From NCBI RefSeq assembly GCF_003994475.1, contig NZ_RZNY01000014.1:62001-126000 (forward strand): 64,000 nt of DNA, read 5' to 3'. This document shows, in pieces, positions 39,670 to 48,958 of this stretch. The notes below the pieces were generated by a model. The model was not told the origin of the DNA. It saw nothing but the letters and a program-made list of their open reading frames with translations, and made no database searches. Source of the DNA: Paenibacillus anaericanus. Its GTDB lineage: Bacteria > Bacillota > Bacilli > Paenibacillales > Paenibacillaceae. Within the stretch, counting starts at the first letter, position 1. Every line of letters starts with the position of its first letter. Both the position numbers and the translations under genes were made by a program.

Positions 39670-40340
39670 GTCGGTTTCACCGCCTTATAACCCAGACCTC
39701 TTACGGTGATAATCTCAAAATCGGCACAACCCTTAAACCGCTCTCGCAAGCGGTTAATATGCACGACTACCGTGTGTTCATCAGATTCAGAATCCATACC
39801 CCATATTTCGTCCATCAACTGCTGCTTGGTGAAGGTCTTATTCGGATACGATAATAGTTTGTACAATAAATAAAACTCTTTCTGTGGAAGAAGAATGCTT
39901 TCTTCATACTGAGATACGGTTAACGAATCATAATCCAATAGAGTATTCCCACATTCTAATTTACGGTCACTCACAATCTTGGCCCGGCGTAGCAGTGCTC
40001 CGACTCGTAGTATCATTTCATTAACATCAATTGGCTTTACCATATAATCGTCTATTCCAACGAGAAACCCTCGTTGCTTGTCAGCAAAGTTTTCCTTTGC
40101 CGTTACCATTAAGATGGGAAGATTAAAGTTTGCTTCTCTGAGGGTTTTGGTAAGTTCGTAACCGTCCATATGCGGCATCATAATATCTGAAATGATCAAA
40201 TCTACATATTCCTTATCTAAAATAGAGAGTGCATCTTTCCCATCTTCCGCAGATAGTGCGCGATAACCATTTCTGGTAAGAACCGTGCAGAATAACTGAC
40301 GTAATTTCTTGTCATCCTCAACGACTAGGATATTAAACAT
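39666..40340 (-). CDS. OmpR-family response regulator
   Basis: The 224-residue regulator has a receiver domain (phospho-acceptor Asp52 in IISDIMMPHMDG, Lys in YMVKPID) and a winged-helix trans-reg domain (about 130-222: VSQYEESILLPQKEFYLLY and HINRLRERFKG and VRGLGYKAV). ATG follows GGAGG. It is the first gene of the two-gene operon with the kinase. It probably binds the 15-bp direct repeats at 40711-40755 to control the divergent ABC transporter gene. Confidence 0.93.
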   Translation of the reverse strand: MFNILVVEDDKKLRQLFCTVLTRNGYRALSAEDGKDALSILDKEYVDLIISDIMMPHMDGYELTKTLREANFNLPILMVTAKENFADKQRGFLVGIDDYMVKPIDVNEMILRVGALLRRAKIVSDRKLECGNTLLDYDSLTVSQYEESILLPQKEFYLLYKLLSYPNKTFTKQQLMDEIWGMDSESDEHTVVVHINRLRERFKGCADFEIITVRGLGYKAVKPT

Positions 40341-40417
40341 AAAGGTACCTCCGAAGGTATTTGTGATATGAAAAGTAAATGAAACGTCTCAACACCAAAA
40401 AGAAATGTCTAGACACC

Positions 40418-40612
40418 AAAATCAGTGAACAACCTTTGATCGAATGGACGCCGCTGCGGGTCGGAGGGTTCTTACAATCGCTGTTAAAGCCCTATTTCTT
40501 GAATAAAAAAGGATTATCGGTTGAAATAGGGCTTTAAAGGCGAACACTACCGTTTCTTCAGAATCCCTCCGACCCTTCGCTCTGTTCGCTTGTACAGTCA
40601 ATCACTGATTTC
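40418..40612. repeat. Palindromic repeat element, copy 1
   Basis: A long imperfect palindrome fills the RR-ABC gap. Pairing arms are ATCAGTG (40421-40427)/CACTGAT (40603-40609), GGGTCGGAGGG (40458-40468)/CCCTCCGACCC (40565-40575) and AAAGCCCTATTTC (40486-40498)/GAAATAGGGCTTT (40523-40535). It shares CTTAC-ATCGCTGTT and AAAGGCGA with a second element at 43244-43473. No ORF is apparent. It is too long and lacks a T run for a simple terminator, and looks like a dispersed, structured repeat. Confidence 0.75.
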
Positions 40613-40710
40613 TAAATTGAGCCATTTCATTTATAGGCTTGTACGAATATTAGTATAACGCATAAATATAAAGTAAATCTCAACCGCTAATGTGTGGCAG
40701 TTGTAAGAAG

Positions 40711-40755
40711 GAAGAAGTTTAACTTGAAGAAGTTTAACTTGAAGAAGATTAACTT
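40711..40755 (+). repeat. Three tandem 15-bp repeats upstream of the ABC gene
   Basis: GAAGAAGTTTAACTT occurs twice in tandem (40711-40725, 40726-40740) followed by GAAGAAGATTAACTT (40741-40755). The TTTAACTT core resembles the direct-repeat half-sites bound by OmpR/PhoP-type regulators. Position about 85-130 bp before the ABC start suggests an activator site for the divergent response regulator. The role is inferred. Confidence 0.65.
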
Positions 40756-40839
40756 AGTTTAGGTTTAGTTTATATATGGTTGATATACTGAGTACTATAA
40801 ACAAAGAGAGAAAGAGTATCAGGAGGGAGAAACATCGGT

Positions 40840-43227
40840 ATGTTACAGCTAAAAGATATTACAAAAAGTTATAAGACTGGGGAATTCACGCAAGTTGCCC
40901 TGGACAAGGTAAGTCTTAATTTCAGGGAGAGCGAATTTGTTGCTATCCTCGGACAGAGTGGGTCTGGTAAGACGACCTTATTAAATGTGATCGGTGGTCT
41001 TGATCAGTACGACAGTGGAGAGCTAATTATTAACGGACAATCCACCAAAAACTTTCAAGATGGAGAATGGGATGCTTATCGTAATAATAGTGTAGGCTTT
41101 ATATTCCAAAGCTATAACCTGATTTCACATCTAAGTATCGTGGATAACGTTGAAATGGGGATGACACTTAGTGGTGTTCCCGCAGCGGAGAAGAATAAGA
41201 AGGCAATGGAAGTGCTTGAAAAGGTCGGCTTGAAAGACCATGTACACAAGAAACCAAACCAGTTGTCAGGTGGTCAGATGCAGCGTGTTGCTATTGCGCG
41301 TGCTCTTGCGAACAATCCTGATATTATTCTGGCGGATGAACCAACAGGTGCGCTAGATTCAGAGACTAGTGAACAAATCATGGATTTGATTAAGACGATT
41401 GCGGAAGACAAGCTTGTCATTATGGTTACTCACAATCCTGAATTGGCAGAACAATATGCGGATCGTGTAATCAAGTTCTCCGATGGTAAGGCGGTATCGG
41501 ATAGCAATCCTCTAGCCAATCAAAAGTTAACATCCAATTATAAACTCAAGAAAACAAGCATGAGCTTTCTTACAGCATTAAAACTATCGGGTAAAAACAT
41601 AGCAACTAAGAAGTGGAGAACCGGATTAACTGCTTTTGCATCTAGTATTGGTATTATCGGCATTGCGTTAATCCTCTCATTATCGAATGGATTTGATAAG
41701 CAAATCAGTTCTTATGAGACGGGAGCACTCTCTACTTTTCCAATTACGATTAGTCAGACTGCCATGAACGTTGATATGACACAAAATCCTTCATTTGGTG
41801 GTACTGACCTTACTGCTTATACGGAAGAGAAGGCACTATTCCCATACGATCCAACAGAGAATTCTATTCTTCACAATAATGTATTATCTACTGAGTATAT
41901 GGATTATCTTGAGAAGATTGACCCAGCACTTATCGATGGAATATCTTATACTCGTACAGTGAATATGAATATGTTGAAGTTGGACGGAGACAAGGCAACA
42001 ACATTGAATAAGGGGAATCTAAGCTTTTCTTCCTATCCCAGTAAGCATGGGGATGCCGCAGGCAGCTATTTAGAGCAATACTATGATCTACTTGAGGGAA
42101 GCTTCCCAACAGAGATGACGGATCTTGTTCTCATAGTGGATGAATATAATCGTTTGGACAATGCCTCACTTGATGCGCTGGGTATTAAGCATGACACAGA
42201 CCGCGTAGATTTTAATGATTTGATTGGTTATGAATTGAAACTGATTAAGAATGATGATTATTACGTCAAAAACGGTGAACAGTTTACCGTTAACGGTAAT
42301 GTTTCGAATTTGATTGATATGTATAATAGCGACAAAGCGACAACTTTAAAAATCGTCGGTGTTATTCGCGGTCAGGAAGAATCCAAGATGTCTACGCTAC
42401 CTGCCGGAGTTGCATACTCTGATGAACTTGCAACCTATTTTATTGAGGATGCGAAAAACTCAGAGATCGTTAAGGCACAACAGGAAGCAGATTATAATGT
42501 GATTACTGGAGAGTTATTGTCTCAGGATGCAACGGGTGGAAGTGCAATGGCAGGGATGCGTCCAGGTGCAATGCCGGCCGGTGGAATGGCATCAGCTATG
42601 TCTGCAGGCTCCAATGTCGCTCCAACCAAAGATGAGATGTTAGCTACCTTGGGTGCAACAGAGATTCCAGCTTCTATTTCACTATATCCGGTTGATTTTG
42701 GAGCAAAAGAAAAGATCACTACTTATCTGGATGAGTGGAATAAAGACTTAGAAACAGAGAACAAAGTGGTATACACAGATATGGCAGCCATTGTTACACG
42801 TATTTCTGGTGGGATTATGGATGGTATTACCATGGTGCTTGTGGCATTTGCGGCAATCTCTCTCGTGGTATCGTTGATCATGATTGGTATTATCACTTAT
42901 ATTTCTGTTATGGAAAGAACGAAGGAGATTGGTGTTCTTCGCGCCTTGGGTGCAAGGAAGAAGGATATCACACGAGTATTTAATGCAGAGACCTTTATTA
43001 TTGGTGCTTGCTCAGGATTACTTGGTATTGGTGTTACGTATCTGTTAACATTCCCAGTGAATGCTATACTTTATAATCTCACTGAACTCTCGAACGTTGC
43101 CCAACTTAATCCGATTCATGCATTATCGCTAGGTATTATTAGTGTAGTGCTTACGATGATTGGTGGTTTCATTCCTGCTAAGATGGCAGCGAAGAAGGAT
43201 CCGGTTACGGCTTTACGTAGCGAATAG
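40840..43227 (+). CDS. Fused ABC ATPase/FtsX-type permease (MacB-like)
   Basis: The 795-residue protein fuses an N-terminal ATPase (1-225: Walker A GQSGSGKTT, signature LSGGQMQR, Walker B IILADEPTGALDSE) to an FtsX/MacB permease: TM1 about 265-285, a large extracellular region (about 290-655), then three helices (about 660-690, 715-740, 760-780). The extracellular region holds a low-complexity Met/Ala/Gly segment (about 565-590). ATG follows AGGAGGGAG. MacB-like proteins act in peptide or antibiotic export or as sensors; adjacency to a short-loop kinase pair fits an antimicrobial-peptide response. Confidence 0.92.
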   Translation: MLQLKDITKSYKTGEFTQVALDKVSLNFRESEFVAILGQSGSGKTTLLNVIGGLDQYDSGELIINGQSTKNFQDGEWDAYRNNSVGFIFQSYNLISHLSIVDNVEMGMTLSGVPAAEKNKKAMEVLEKVGLKDHVHKKPNQLSGGQMQRVAIARALANNPDIILADEPTGALDSETSEQIMDLIKTIAEDKLVIMVTHNPELAEQYADRVIKFSDGKAVSDSNPLANQKLTSNYKLKKTSMSFLTALKLSGKNIATKKWRTGLTAFASSIGIIGIALILSLSNGFDKQISSYETGALSTFPITISQTAMNVDMTQNPSFGGTDLTAYTEEKALFPYDPTENSILHNNVLSTEYMDYLEKIDPALIDGISYTRTVNMNMLKLDGDKATTLNKGNLSFSSYPSKHGDAAGSYLEQYYDLLEGSFPTEMTDLVLIVDEYNRLDNASLDALGIKHDTDRVDFNDLIGYELKLIKNDDYYVKNGEQFTVNGNVSNLIDMYNSDKATTLKIVGVIRGQEESKMSTLPAGVAYSDELATYFIEDAKNSEIVKAQQEADYNVITGELLSQDATGGSAMAGMRPGAMPAGGMASAMSAGSNVAPTKDEMLATLGATEIPASISLYPVDFGAKEKITTYLDEWNKDLETENKVVYTDMAAIVTRISGGIMDGITMVLVAFAAISLVVSLIMIGIITYISVMERTKEIGVLRALGARKKDITRVFNAETFIIGACSGLLGIGVTYLLTFPVNAILYNLTELSNVAQLNPIHALSLGIISVVLTMIGGFIPAKMAAKKDPVTALRSE

Positions 43228-43243
43228 GTTGAAAAATAGTAGC

Positions 43244-43473
43244 AGCTCAATATCAAAATCAGTGCTTCAAATATATAACCGTAGATTGATGGCCGCTACG
43301 CGGACGGATTATCCTTACGATCGCTGTTGCCACCGGATTTCTTGATTTGAAACCGCATAAAGCGGTTGAAATCCAGTGGCAAAGGCGACCGCTGCGCTTC
43401 TTCAGGACAATTCCGTCCTCTCCGCTACGATCTACTTATACTTTTAGCAAGCACTGCTTCTAATATAGAGCCA
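43244..43473. repeat. Palindromic repeat element, copy 2
   Basis: A long imperfect hairpin just after the ABC gene. Nested pairings: GCTCAATAT/ATATAGAGC (outer), CAGTGCTT (43260-43267)/AAGCACTG (43449-43456), GTAGAT (43281-43286)/ATCTAC (43430-43435), GGACGGA/TCCGTCC (43302-43308/43412-43418), TTGCCACCGGATTT (43327-43340)/AAATCCAGTGGCAA (43369-43382) and AACCGC/GCGGTT (43351-43356/43362-43367). It shares layout and several blocks with the element at 40418-40612. No gene is seen here. Confidence 0.78.
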
Positions 43474-43490
43474 TACTAAAAAGGAATAAA

Positions 43491-43535
43491 AAGGGTTCAA
43501 CCTCGTAGCAATACGGGGTTGAACCCTTCTTTTTT
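43491..43535. terminator. Bidirectional intrinsic terminator
   Basis: AAGGGTTCAACC (43491-43502) pairs with GGTTGAACCCTT (43517-43528) and is followed by CTTTTTT. It separates the ABC unit from the converging spermidine-synthase-like gene. Confidence 0.85.
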
Positions 43536-43546
43536 ACGTCAATTAA

Positions 43547-44323
43547 CTACGTCTGAATGTCAGGAACAAGTGCAGAGTGTTTGCTGTCCCTAATGATATG
43601 CCCTTGACCCAGTTCGAGCCTAATGAAGCCGGCCATATGTTGTGCTTGAAATAGGATAGGGGAGTTGCAGCCCATAATAATGATGTTCTTTACGTCCGAG
43701 ACACTTTCAGAAGGTAGTTGAAACGATTGAATATAGTCATATTCTTCGCAAAGCGTCGTATGAATGGCGTTCATTAGTCTGTCGTTGTTTCCTTTACCCA
43801 TCAAGTTCAAAATGATCGAACCATGGGGATGTAGTTTTTCTTTTGTGAGAGTGAAGAATTCCTTAGATATCAGATGCTGGGGGGTTCCTTTTTCGTTGAA
43901 TGCATCGATAATAATGTAGTCATAAGTTTGTGGTTGCTCCCCCTTAAGTGTATTGCGACCATCCCCAATAATTACATTATCCTCGCTGTATCCAAAATAC
44001 TTCCTACTTAACTCCACAACTTGATCGTCGAGTTCGGCGATCTTGAATCTTTTATCCAAATAATGACCAGCAATACTTCCAATCCCGTGACCAATCATAA
44101 AAACGTCTTCGAAAGACGGGTTGTTACACTCCATAAGGTGGATGATGGCCCGAGGATATTCAAACAAAATGCGCTGCGGATCATTTAAATCCATCGCACC
44201 TTGGATCGCCGCATTTGCAAACTGCAGGACGCGAAAGTTTCCCGTTTCCCCGTATAATTTTGTCGTGTCGTAAACTTGTAACTCTTGATTATTAGTGACT
44301 TCTTTAAATAGGTATTGCACCAA
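43547..44323 (-). CDS. Spermidine-synthase-like SAM-dependent protein
   Basis: This is a class I methyltransferase-fold protein of the spermidine synthase family: N-terminal beta region (VYDTTKLYGETGNFRVLQFANAA... split), cofactor motif VFMIGHGIGSIAGHY, acidic strand-2 end KIAELDDQVVELSR, and YDYIIIDAFNEKG. The longest frame starts at 44458, but its first 45 residues look non-coding. TTG 44323 follows TAAAGGAG by nine bases and gives 258 residues. The amine or other substrate is not evident; several family members lack polyamine activity. Confidence 0.78.
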   Translation of the reverse strand: MVQYLFKEVTNNQELQVYDTTKLYGETGNFRVLQFANAAIQGAMDLNDPQRILFEYPRAIIHLMECNNPSFEDVFMIGHGIGSIAGHYLDKRFKIAELDDQVVELSRKYFGYSEDNVIIGDGRNTLKGEQPQTYDYIIIDAFNEKGTPQHLISKEFFTLTKEKLHPHGSIILNLMGKGNNDRLMNAIHTTLCEEYDYIQSFQLPSESVSDVKNIIIMGCNSPILFQAQHMAGFIRLELGQGHIIRDSKHSALVPDIQT

Positions 44324-44729
44324 ATCATCGATCTCCTTTAAGACATGCTGTATGGTGTCAGTATACCACTGAATTGAATTATTTCTTCGAAATGAATATA
44401 GCGCTGAAAATATAGAAATATGGACTCGTTCCACAATACGATTCATACACTGTTGCAAGAGGCTGTAATCCGGTTCTAATATGAACCAGGTATAGCGGAA
44501 ATAAACATGAAAGGACCCTGGGAACGCAAAAATAAACGCGCGTTTATGAATTGAAATCGCTTTTATTGGAAGCGTTCTTCTACCAAAACGGACAAAAAGG
44601 AGGAGAGAGAAAAGATAAAACTGACATTTATATTTCGATGATGAGTTTTTGTTAAAAAGAGAAACGTTTCTCTGGTAATCCTTACGTGGTTAATTCCAAA
44701 AACATGGCTAAGTTTTGGGAGGTTAGAAG
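44324..44729. promoter_or_regulatory. Long leader of the cellulase gene with operator-like sites
   Basis: No gene is seen in this stretch. It holds a cre-like TGAAATCGCTTTTA (44552-44565, one mismatch to consensus), a 14-bp palindrome TAAACGCGCGTTTA (44533-44546), and a perfect 16-bp palindrome AGAGAAACGTTTCTCT (44658-44673) about 57 bp before the cellulase start. CG-centred palindromes suggest CcpA and another LacI-family repressor. Roles are inferred. Confidence 0.55.
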
Positions 44730-47700
44730 GTGAAAAATAAGTTGAAAATACGTATGGTTGCAATCATGATGACGATTACGTTAGTAAGTTCACTTATGCC
44801 AATCATGTCAGGCGCGACGACAGAACCTATAGACTCTAACTTAATTGTTGAAACCGCAATTAAACCGTCGATTGGCGGTGCCTTACAATTAATAGATCAT
44901 AATGGACAAAAAACACTAGGTGATCAAAATGGAAATCCTATTCAATTACGTGGAATGAGCACGCACGGCTTACAATGGTTTCCGGAAATTATCAATGATA
45001 ATGCTTTTGCGGCACTAGCCAATGACTGGTACGCTAATGTCATTCGACTAGCTATGTATGTGGGGGAGAATGGATATGGAACAGAAGCTAACAAAGCGAT
45101 AATTAAAAAAAGAGTTATTCAAGGAATAGATTATGCGATAGCAAATGATCTGTACGTGATTGTGGATTGGCATGTACATGCACCGGGTGATCCAAGAGCG
45201 GAAATATATAGTGGCGCTAAGGAGTTCTTTGAGGAGATATCCGGATTATATCCGAATAACGAACACATTATCTATGAATTAGCGAATGAACCAAGCTCCA
45301 ACAACAACGATGGACCGGGCATTACGAATGATAGAGATGGATGGCTAGCGGTCAAAGAATACGCAGATCCCATCGTGAGTATGTTACGTGATCCTGTGAA
45401 CGGGAATGCTCAGAACAACATTATTATTGTTGGTACTCCCAATTGGAGTCAACGGCCAGACCTAGTAGTTGATGAACCAATAGATTCCCATAACATCATG
45501 TATACAGTACATTTTTATACAGGTACACATATGCCTGCCTCGGACAGTACAGATAGAACCAATGTGATGAGCAACGCAAGATATGCACTCGACAACGGGA
45601 TTGCCATATTTTCAACGGAGTGGGGTACAAGTCAAGCTAGCGGTGATGGCGGACCTTACTTGGATGAAGCTGATATATGGCTCGATTTCTTAAATGAGAA
45701 CAATATTAGCTGGATAAACTGGTCTTTAACGAATAAGAATGAAAATTCAGCGGCTTTTATGCCTTTAGAGTTGGGCAAACAAGATGCAACGAGTCTAGAT
45801 CCAGGTAGTGATCAAGTTTGGTCTTTACCAGAATTGTCGGTTTCGGGTGAATATGTAAGGGCTAGAATTAAAGGAATCCCTTATGAGCCGATAGATCGGA
45901 ATAAATATTCCCAAGTCTTATGGGATTTCAATGATGGAACAACACAAGGTTTTGGTGTAAATGGAGATAGCCCGAATAAAGAGAGTATTACATTAAGTAA
46001 CGCAGATAATGCTTTACAAATAACAGGCTTAAATATTAGCAATGACACTAGTGAAGGAAACTATTGGGCCAATATCCGACTTTCCGCAGATGCTTGGGGG
46101 AAATCGGCTAATATCTTGGGTGTGGAACAACTATCTATGGATGTTATCGTAGATGCGAAGACAACGGTATCGATTGCCGCGATCCCGCAAGGGCCCTCAG
46201 CAGGATGGGCTAATCCGACTCGGGCAATTCAGGTAACGGAAACTGATTTTGTTCCTTATGGAGATAAATTTATAGCAACTCTAACGATCACTACAGATGA
46301 CTCTCCATCACTTGAGACGATTGCTATGCATACAGACAACAACATCATGACGAATCTGATTCTGTTCGTAGGGACAGAAGATGCGAATGTGATTTCCTTG
46401 GACAATGTTACTGTAACGGGTACAAAGGTTGAAATTCCGGTTATTCATGATCCTAAGGGAACAGCCATACTTCCATCTGACTTTGAAGACAAGACGAGGC
46501 AAGGTTGGGATTGGAATCCGGAGTCGTCAGTTAAGGATGCTCTTACAATAGAAGAGATACAGGGTACAAATGCTCTTTCTTGGGAGTTTGCATATCCTGA
46601 AGTCAAGCCTTCTGATGGATGGGCCTCAGCTCCACGATTAGAGTTATATAAGGAAGGATTAGTTCGTGGAGATAACGATTATGTGATGTTTGATTTGTAT
46701 ATCGAGCCTCAGCGGGCAAGTTCAGGAGCCATGGCAATTAATCTAGTATTTCAGCCGCCTGCTGGGGGATTTTGGCAGCAAATTCCGGGAAGTTATAACA
46801 TTGAATTCGATGACCTAGATTCAGCTTCTATAACTGACGCAGTGTATCACTATAATGTAAGTTTCAATATAAGAGATCTGACTGGGATTAAAGATGATAC
46901 GGAATTGCGTAATATGATTCTTATTTTCGCGGATGTTGAGAGTGAATTTGCGGGGAGACTGTCTATCGATAATGTCAGGTTTACACAAGGTTTGGTGGCG
47001 ACTGCTGGAGATGGTCTGGTCAATCTGGAATGGGAGCCGGTATCGCATGCTGAATATTATAACGTGGAGCGTTCGACGACCTCTGGTAGTTCATTCTCTA
47101 CAGTAACCTCAGCAGTATATGGATCAAATTATGTGGATACCGAAGTAGTGAATAACACAACGTACTATTACATTGTTACTGCCGTCGATCGTGACGGAGG
47201 AACCTACAGCTATAGGGAAAGATCCGCTATGCCTGGAGCGATACTTCCTATCCCTTCAATCCCTAACGGACTTTCGACGAATGCAGGCGATAGCCAGGTC
47301 ACGCTAACTTGGAGTGCAGTACCAGGTGTAAAATACTACAACGTGAAACGGTCGACAACTTCAAGTGGACCCTATACGACTGTTGCAGCCGTAACAAGCG
47401 GAACAAGTTATACGGACAGCGGACTGACCAATGGGACGACATATTACTATGTTGTATCTGCTGGAAATGAAGCTGGCGAAAGTGCTAATTCTACTGAAAA
47501 GCAAGCTAAGCCATTCAAAGCAGGCAGTGATAGTAACAGTAATAATAACAATAACAATAGTAACACAAGTAATAGCGGTGGAAGCGCACTTCCAAGCAAC
47601 GGAGCGATTGCCCTTCCAGCAGCTGATAAAGACGGTAAAATAGTTGTCAAAATTGCCAAAGGAGTGACAAAAGTAATTTTTTCAGCTAATTTAGCAGTGA

Positions 47701-48692
47701 TTGATGATAAGGTCATCATAGAGCTTGAGAATGAGGATATTACGGTTCAAATTCCTGGAAAAGTCTACAAGCACCTTCAGAGTTTGTTCACTGCGGATGA
47801 GCTGAAAGGAGCAACAATTTCGTTCCAAATGGTTCCGCTGTCCATTGCGGATCGTGCTGCTCTACTTGGCAGAGTAACAGCTAAGAACAAAGCTGATGTG
47901 GCGGCAGCAAGTGAAATCTTCAATTTTTCAATATCGATCATTAGTAAAGACGGCAAAGAAATAAAGCTGACTCAATTTGAACAGCCAATCACGATAGCTC
48001 TAAAAGTAAATGCTGTTGCAAACAAAGAACTGATGGGTATGTACAGCATTGCTGATGATGGCACATTAGAGTATGTCAGCGGAAGGCTTGTGGATGGTAA
48101 AATGAGTGCCGAGATCAGTCACTTCAGTAAGTACGGCGTTCTAAGCTATGATAAGTCGTTCATTGATGTGACGAAGACGCATTGGGCCTCACAAGTCATT
48201 AAGCAATTGGTAGCAAAACAAATTATCGAGGGTGTAAGTGACAATCAGTTTGCACCTGATAGATTCATTACGCGTGCAGAATTCGCAGCGCTGATTGTTC
48301 GAGCACTGGGTATCGAGGAGAGTGGACAAAAGCAATTCAGCGATGTGGGGGCATCGGACTGGTATTCAAGCGCAATCGCAGCAGCAAGTGAAGCTGGTAT
48401 AGTAAATGGACGCAACGCTTCGAAGTTCGATCCGAACGCCACCATCACTCGTGAAGAAATGGCTGTCGTTCTGGTACGCGCTTATGAGTACAGCAATGGT
48501 GGAAAGGTTTCTGCAGAAATTGCAAAAGTCTTTGCCGATCAAGCTAATATCAGTTCTTGGGCACAAGATGCTGTAGCAGCAGCACATTCGCTTGGTTTGA
48601 TTAATGGACTCACAAACAATCAATTTGCCCCAAAAGATAAAACAACACGTGCGGAAAGTGCACAAGTGATCTCTAGGTTAATTGCTGAGTAG
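44730..48692 (+). CDS. S-layer-anchored GH5 cellulase with CBMs and FN3 domains
   Basis: A 1320-residue secreted endoglucanase-type enzyme. Order: signal peptide (about 1-29), GH5 catalytic domain (about 45-390; acid/base Glu187 in LANEPSS, nucleophile Glu297 in FSTEWGTS), two CBM17/28-like cellulose-binding modules (about 395-570 and 575-750), two FN3 repeats (about 755-930), an Asn/Ser-rich linker, a beta-rich domain, and three SLH repeats (about 1145-1320). SLH repeats tether it to the cell-wall polymer. GTG 44730 follows GGGAGG. It probably hydrolyses beta-1,4-glucans at the cell surface. Confidence 0.93.
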   Translation: MKNKLKIRMVAIMMTITLVSSLMPIMSGATTEPIDSNLIVETAIKPSIGGALQLIDHNGQKTLGDQNGNPIQLRGMSTHGLQWFPEIINDNAFAALANDWYANVIRLAMYVGENGYGTEANKAIIKKRVIQGIDYAIANDLYVIVDWHVHAPGDPRAEIYSGAKEFFEEISGLYPNNEHIIYELANEPSSNNNDGPGITNDRDGWLAVKEYADPIVSMLRDPVNGNAQNNIIIVGTPNWSQRPDLVVDEPIDSHNIMYTVHFYTGTHMPASDSTDRTNVMSNARYALDNGIAIFSTEWGTSQASGDGGPYLDEADIWLDFLNENNISWINWSLTNKNENSAAFMPLELGKQDATSLDPGSDQVWSLPELSVSGEYVRARIKGIPYEPIDRNKYSQVLWDFNDGTTQGFGVNGDSPNKESITLSNADNALQITGLNISNDTSEGNYWANIRLSADAWGKSANILGVEQLSMDVIVDAKTTVSIAAIPQGPSAGWANPTRAIQVTETDFVPYGDKFIATLTITTDDSPSLETIAMHTDNNIMTNLILFVGTEDANVISLDNVTVTGTKVEIPVIHDPKGTAILPSDFEDKTRQGWDWNPESSVKDALTIEEIQGTNALSWEFAYPEVKPSDGWASAPRLELYKEGLVRGDNDYVMFDLYIEPQRASSGAMAINLVFQPPAGGFWQQIPGSYNIEFDDLDSASITDAVYHYNVSFNIRDLTGIKDDTELRNMILIFADVESEFAGRLSIDNVRFTQGLVATAGDGLVNLEWEPVSHAEYYNVERSTTSGSSFSTVTSAVYGSNYVDTEVVNNTTYYYIVTAVDRDGGTYSYRERSAMPGAILPIPSIPNGLSTNAGDSQVTLTWSAVPGVKYYNVKRSTTSSGPYTTVAAVTSGTSYTDSGLTNGTTYYYVVSAGNEAGESANSTEKQAKPFKAGSDSNSNNNNNNSNTSNSGGSALPSNGAIALPAADKDGKIVVKIAKGVTKVIFSANLAVIDDKVIIELENEDITVQIPGKVYKHLQSLFTADELKGATISFQMVPLSIADRAALLGRVTAKNKADVAAASEIFNFSISIISKDGKEIKLTQFEQPITIALKVNAVANKELMGMYSIADDGTLEYVSGRLVDGKMSAEISHFSKYGVLSYDKSFIDVTKTHWASQVIKQLVAKQIIEGVSDNQFAPDRFITRAEFAALIVRALGIEESGQKQFSDVGASDWYSSAIAAASEAGIVNGRNASKFDPNATITREEMAVVLVRAYEYSNGGKVSAEIAKVFADQANISSWAQDAVAAAHSLGLINGLTNNQFAPKDKTTRAESAQVISRLIAE

Positions 48693-48749
48693 GTCTTTGG
48701 GATTTCCTTGAAGTTTATCTGAAATGAACAAAAAACCTTCCCGAATAAG

Positions 48750-48798
48750 CTGTACCCTATCGAGATTTTTTTAAAAGTGTCTACTCGATAGGGTACAG
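48750..48798 (+). terminator. Intrinsic terminator of the cellulase gene
   Basis: A perfect 15-bp stem CTGTACCCTATCGAG (48750-48764) with CTCGATAGGGTACAG (48784-48798), 58 bp after the stop. The loop carries the T run. Confidence 0.75.
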
Positions 48799-48815
48799 TT
48801 TACTATTTAATGACA

Positions 48816-48853
48816 AAGCGTCAGACCAAGAATAAAATTCTGGTCTGACGCTT
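48816..48853. terminator. Second hairpin between cellulase and XRE gene
   Basis: AAGCGTCAGACCA (48816-48828) pairs perfectly with TGGTCTGACGCTT (48841-48853), with an inner GAAT/ATTC extension. Lying between converging genes, it probably serves one or both as terminator. Confidence 0.7.
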
Positions 48854-48958
48854 CAATGATTCCACTATCGTGACCCAGTAGTGTAATGATTTAGCTAGTT
48901 TTCTTTATCGATAATCAGGTATCGCTAAATATTGTTAACATTATACTTCTTCCAAATG

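Noticed and set aside
40418..40612. Palindromic element as an ordinary terminator
   Set aside because: It is about 200 nt long with nested pairings, has no T run, and lies upstream of both divergent genes rather than at a 3' end.
40711..40755. Tandem 15-bp repeats as a CRISPR-like array
   Set aside because: There are no spacers between the units, only three copies and no cas genes; a regulatory array fits better.
42522..42719. 65-residue antisense ORF inside the ABC gene
   Set aside because: It is the shadow of the Met/Ala/Gly low-complexity segment, with no ribosome site.
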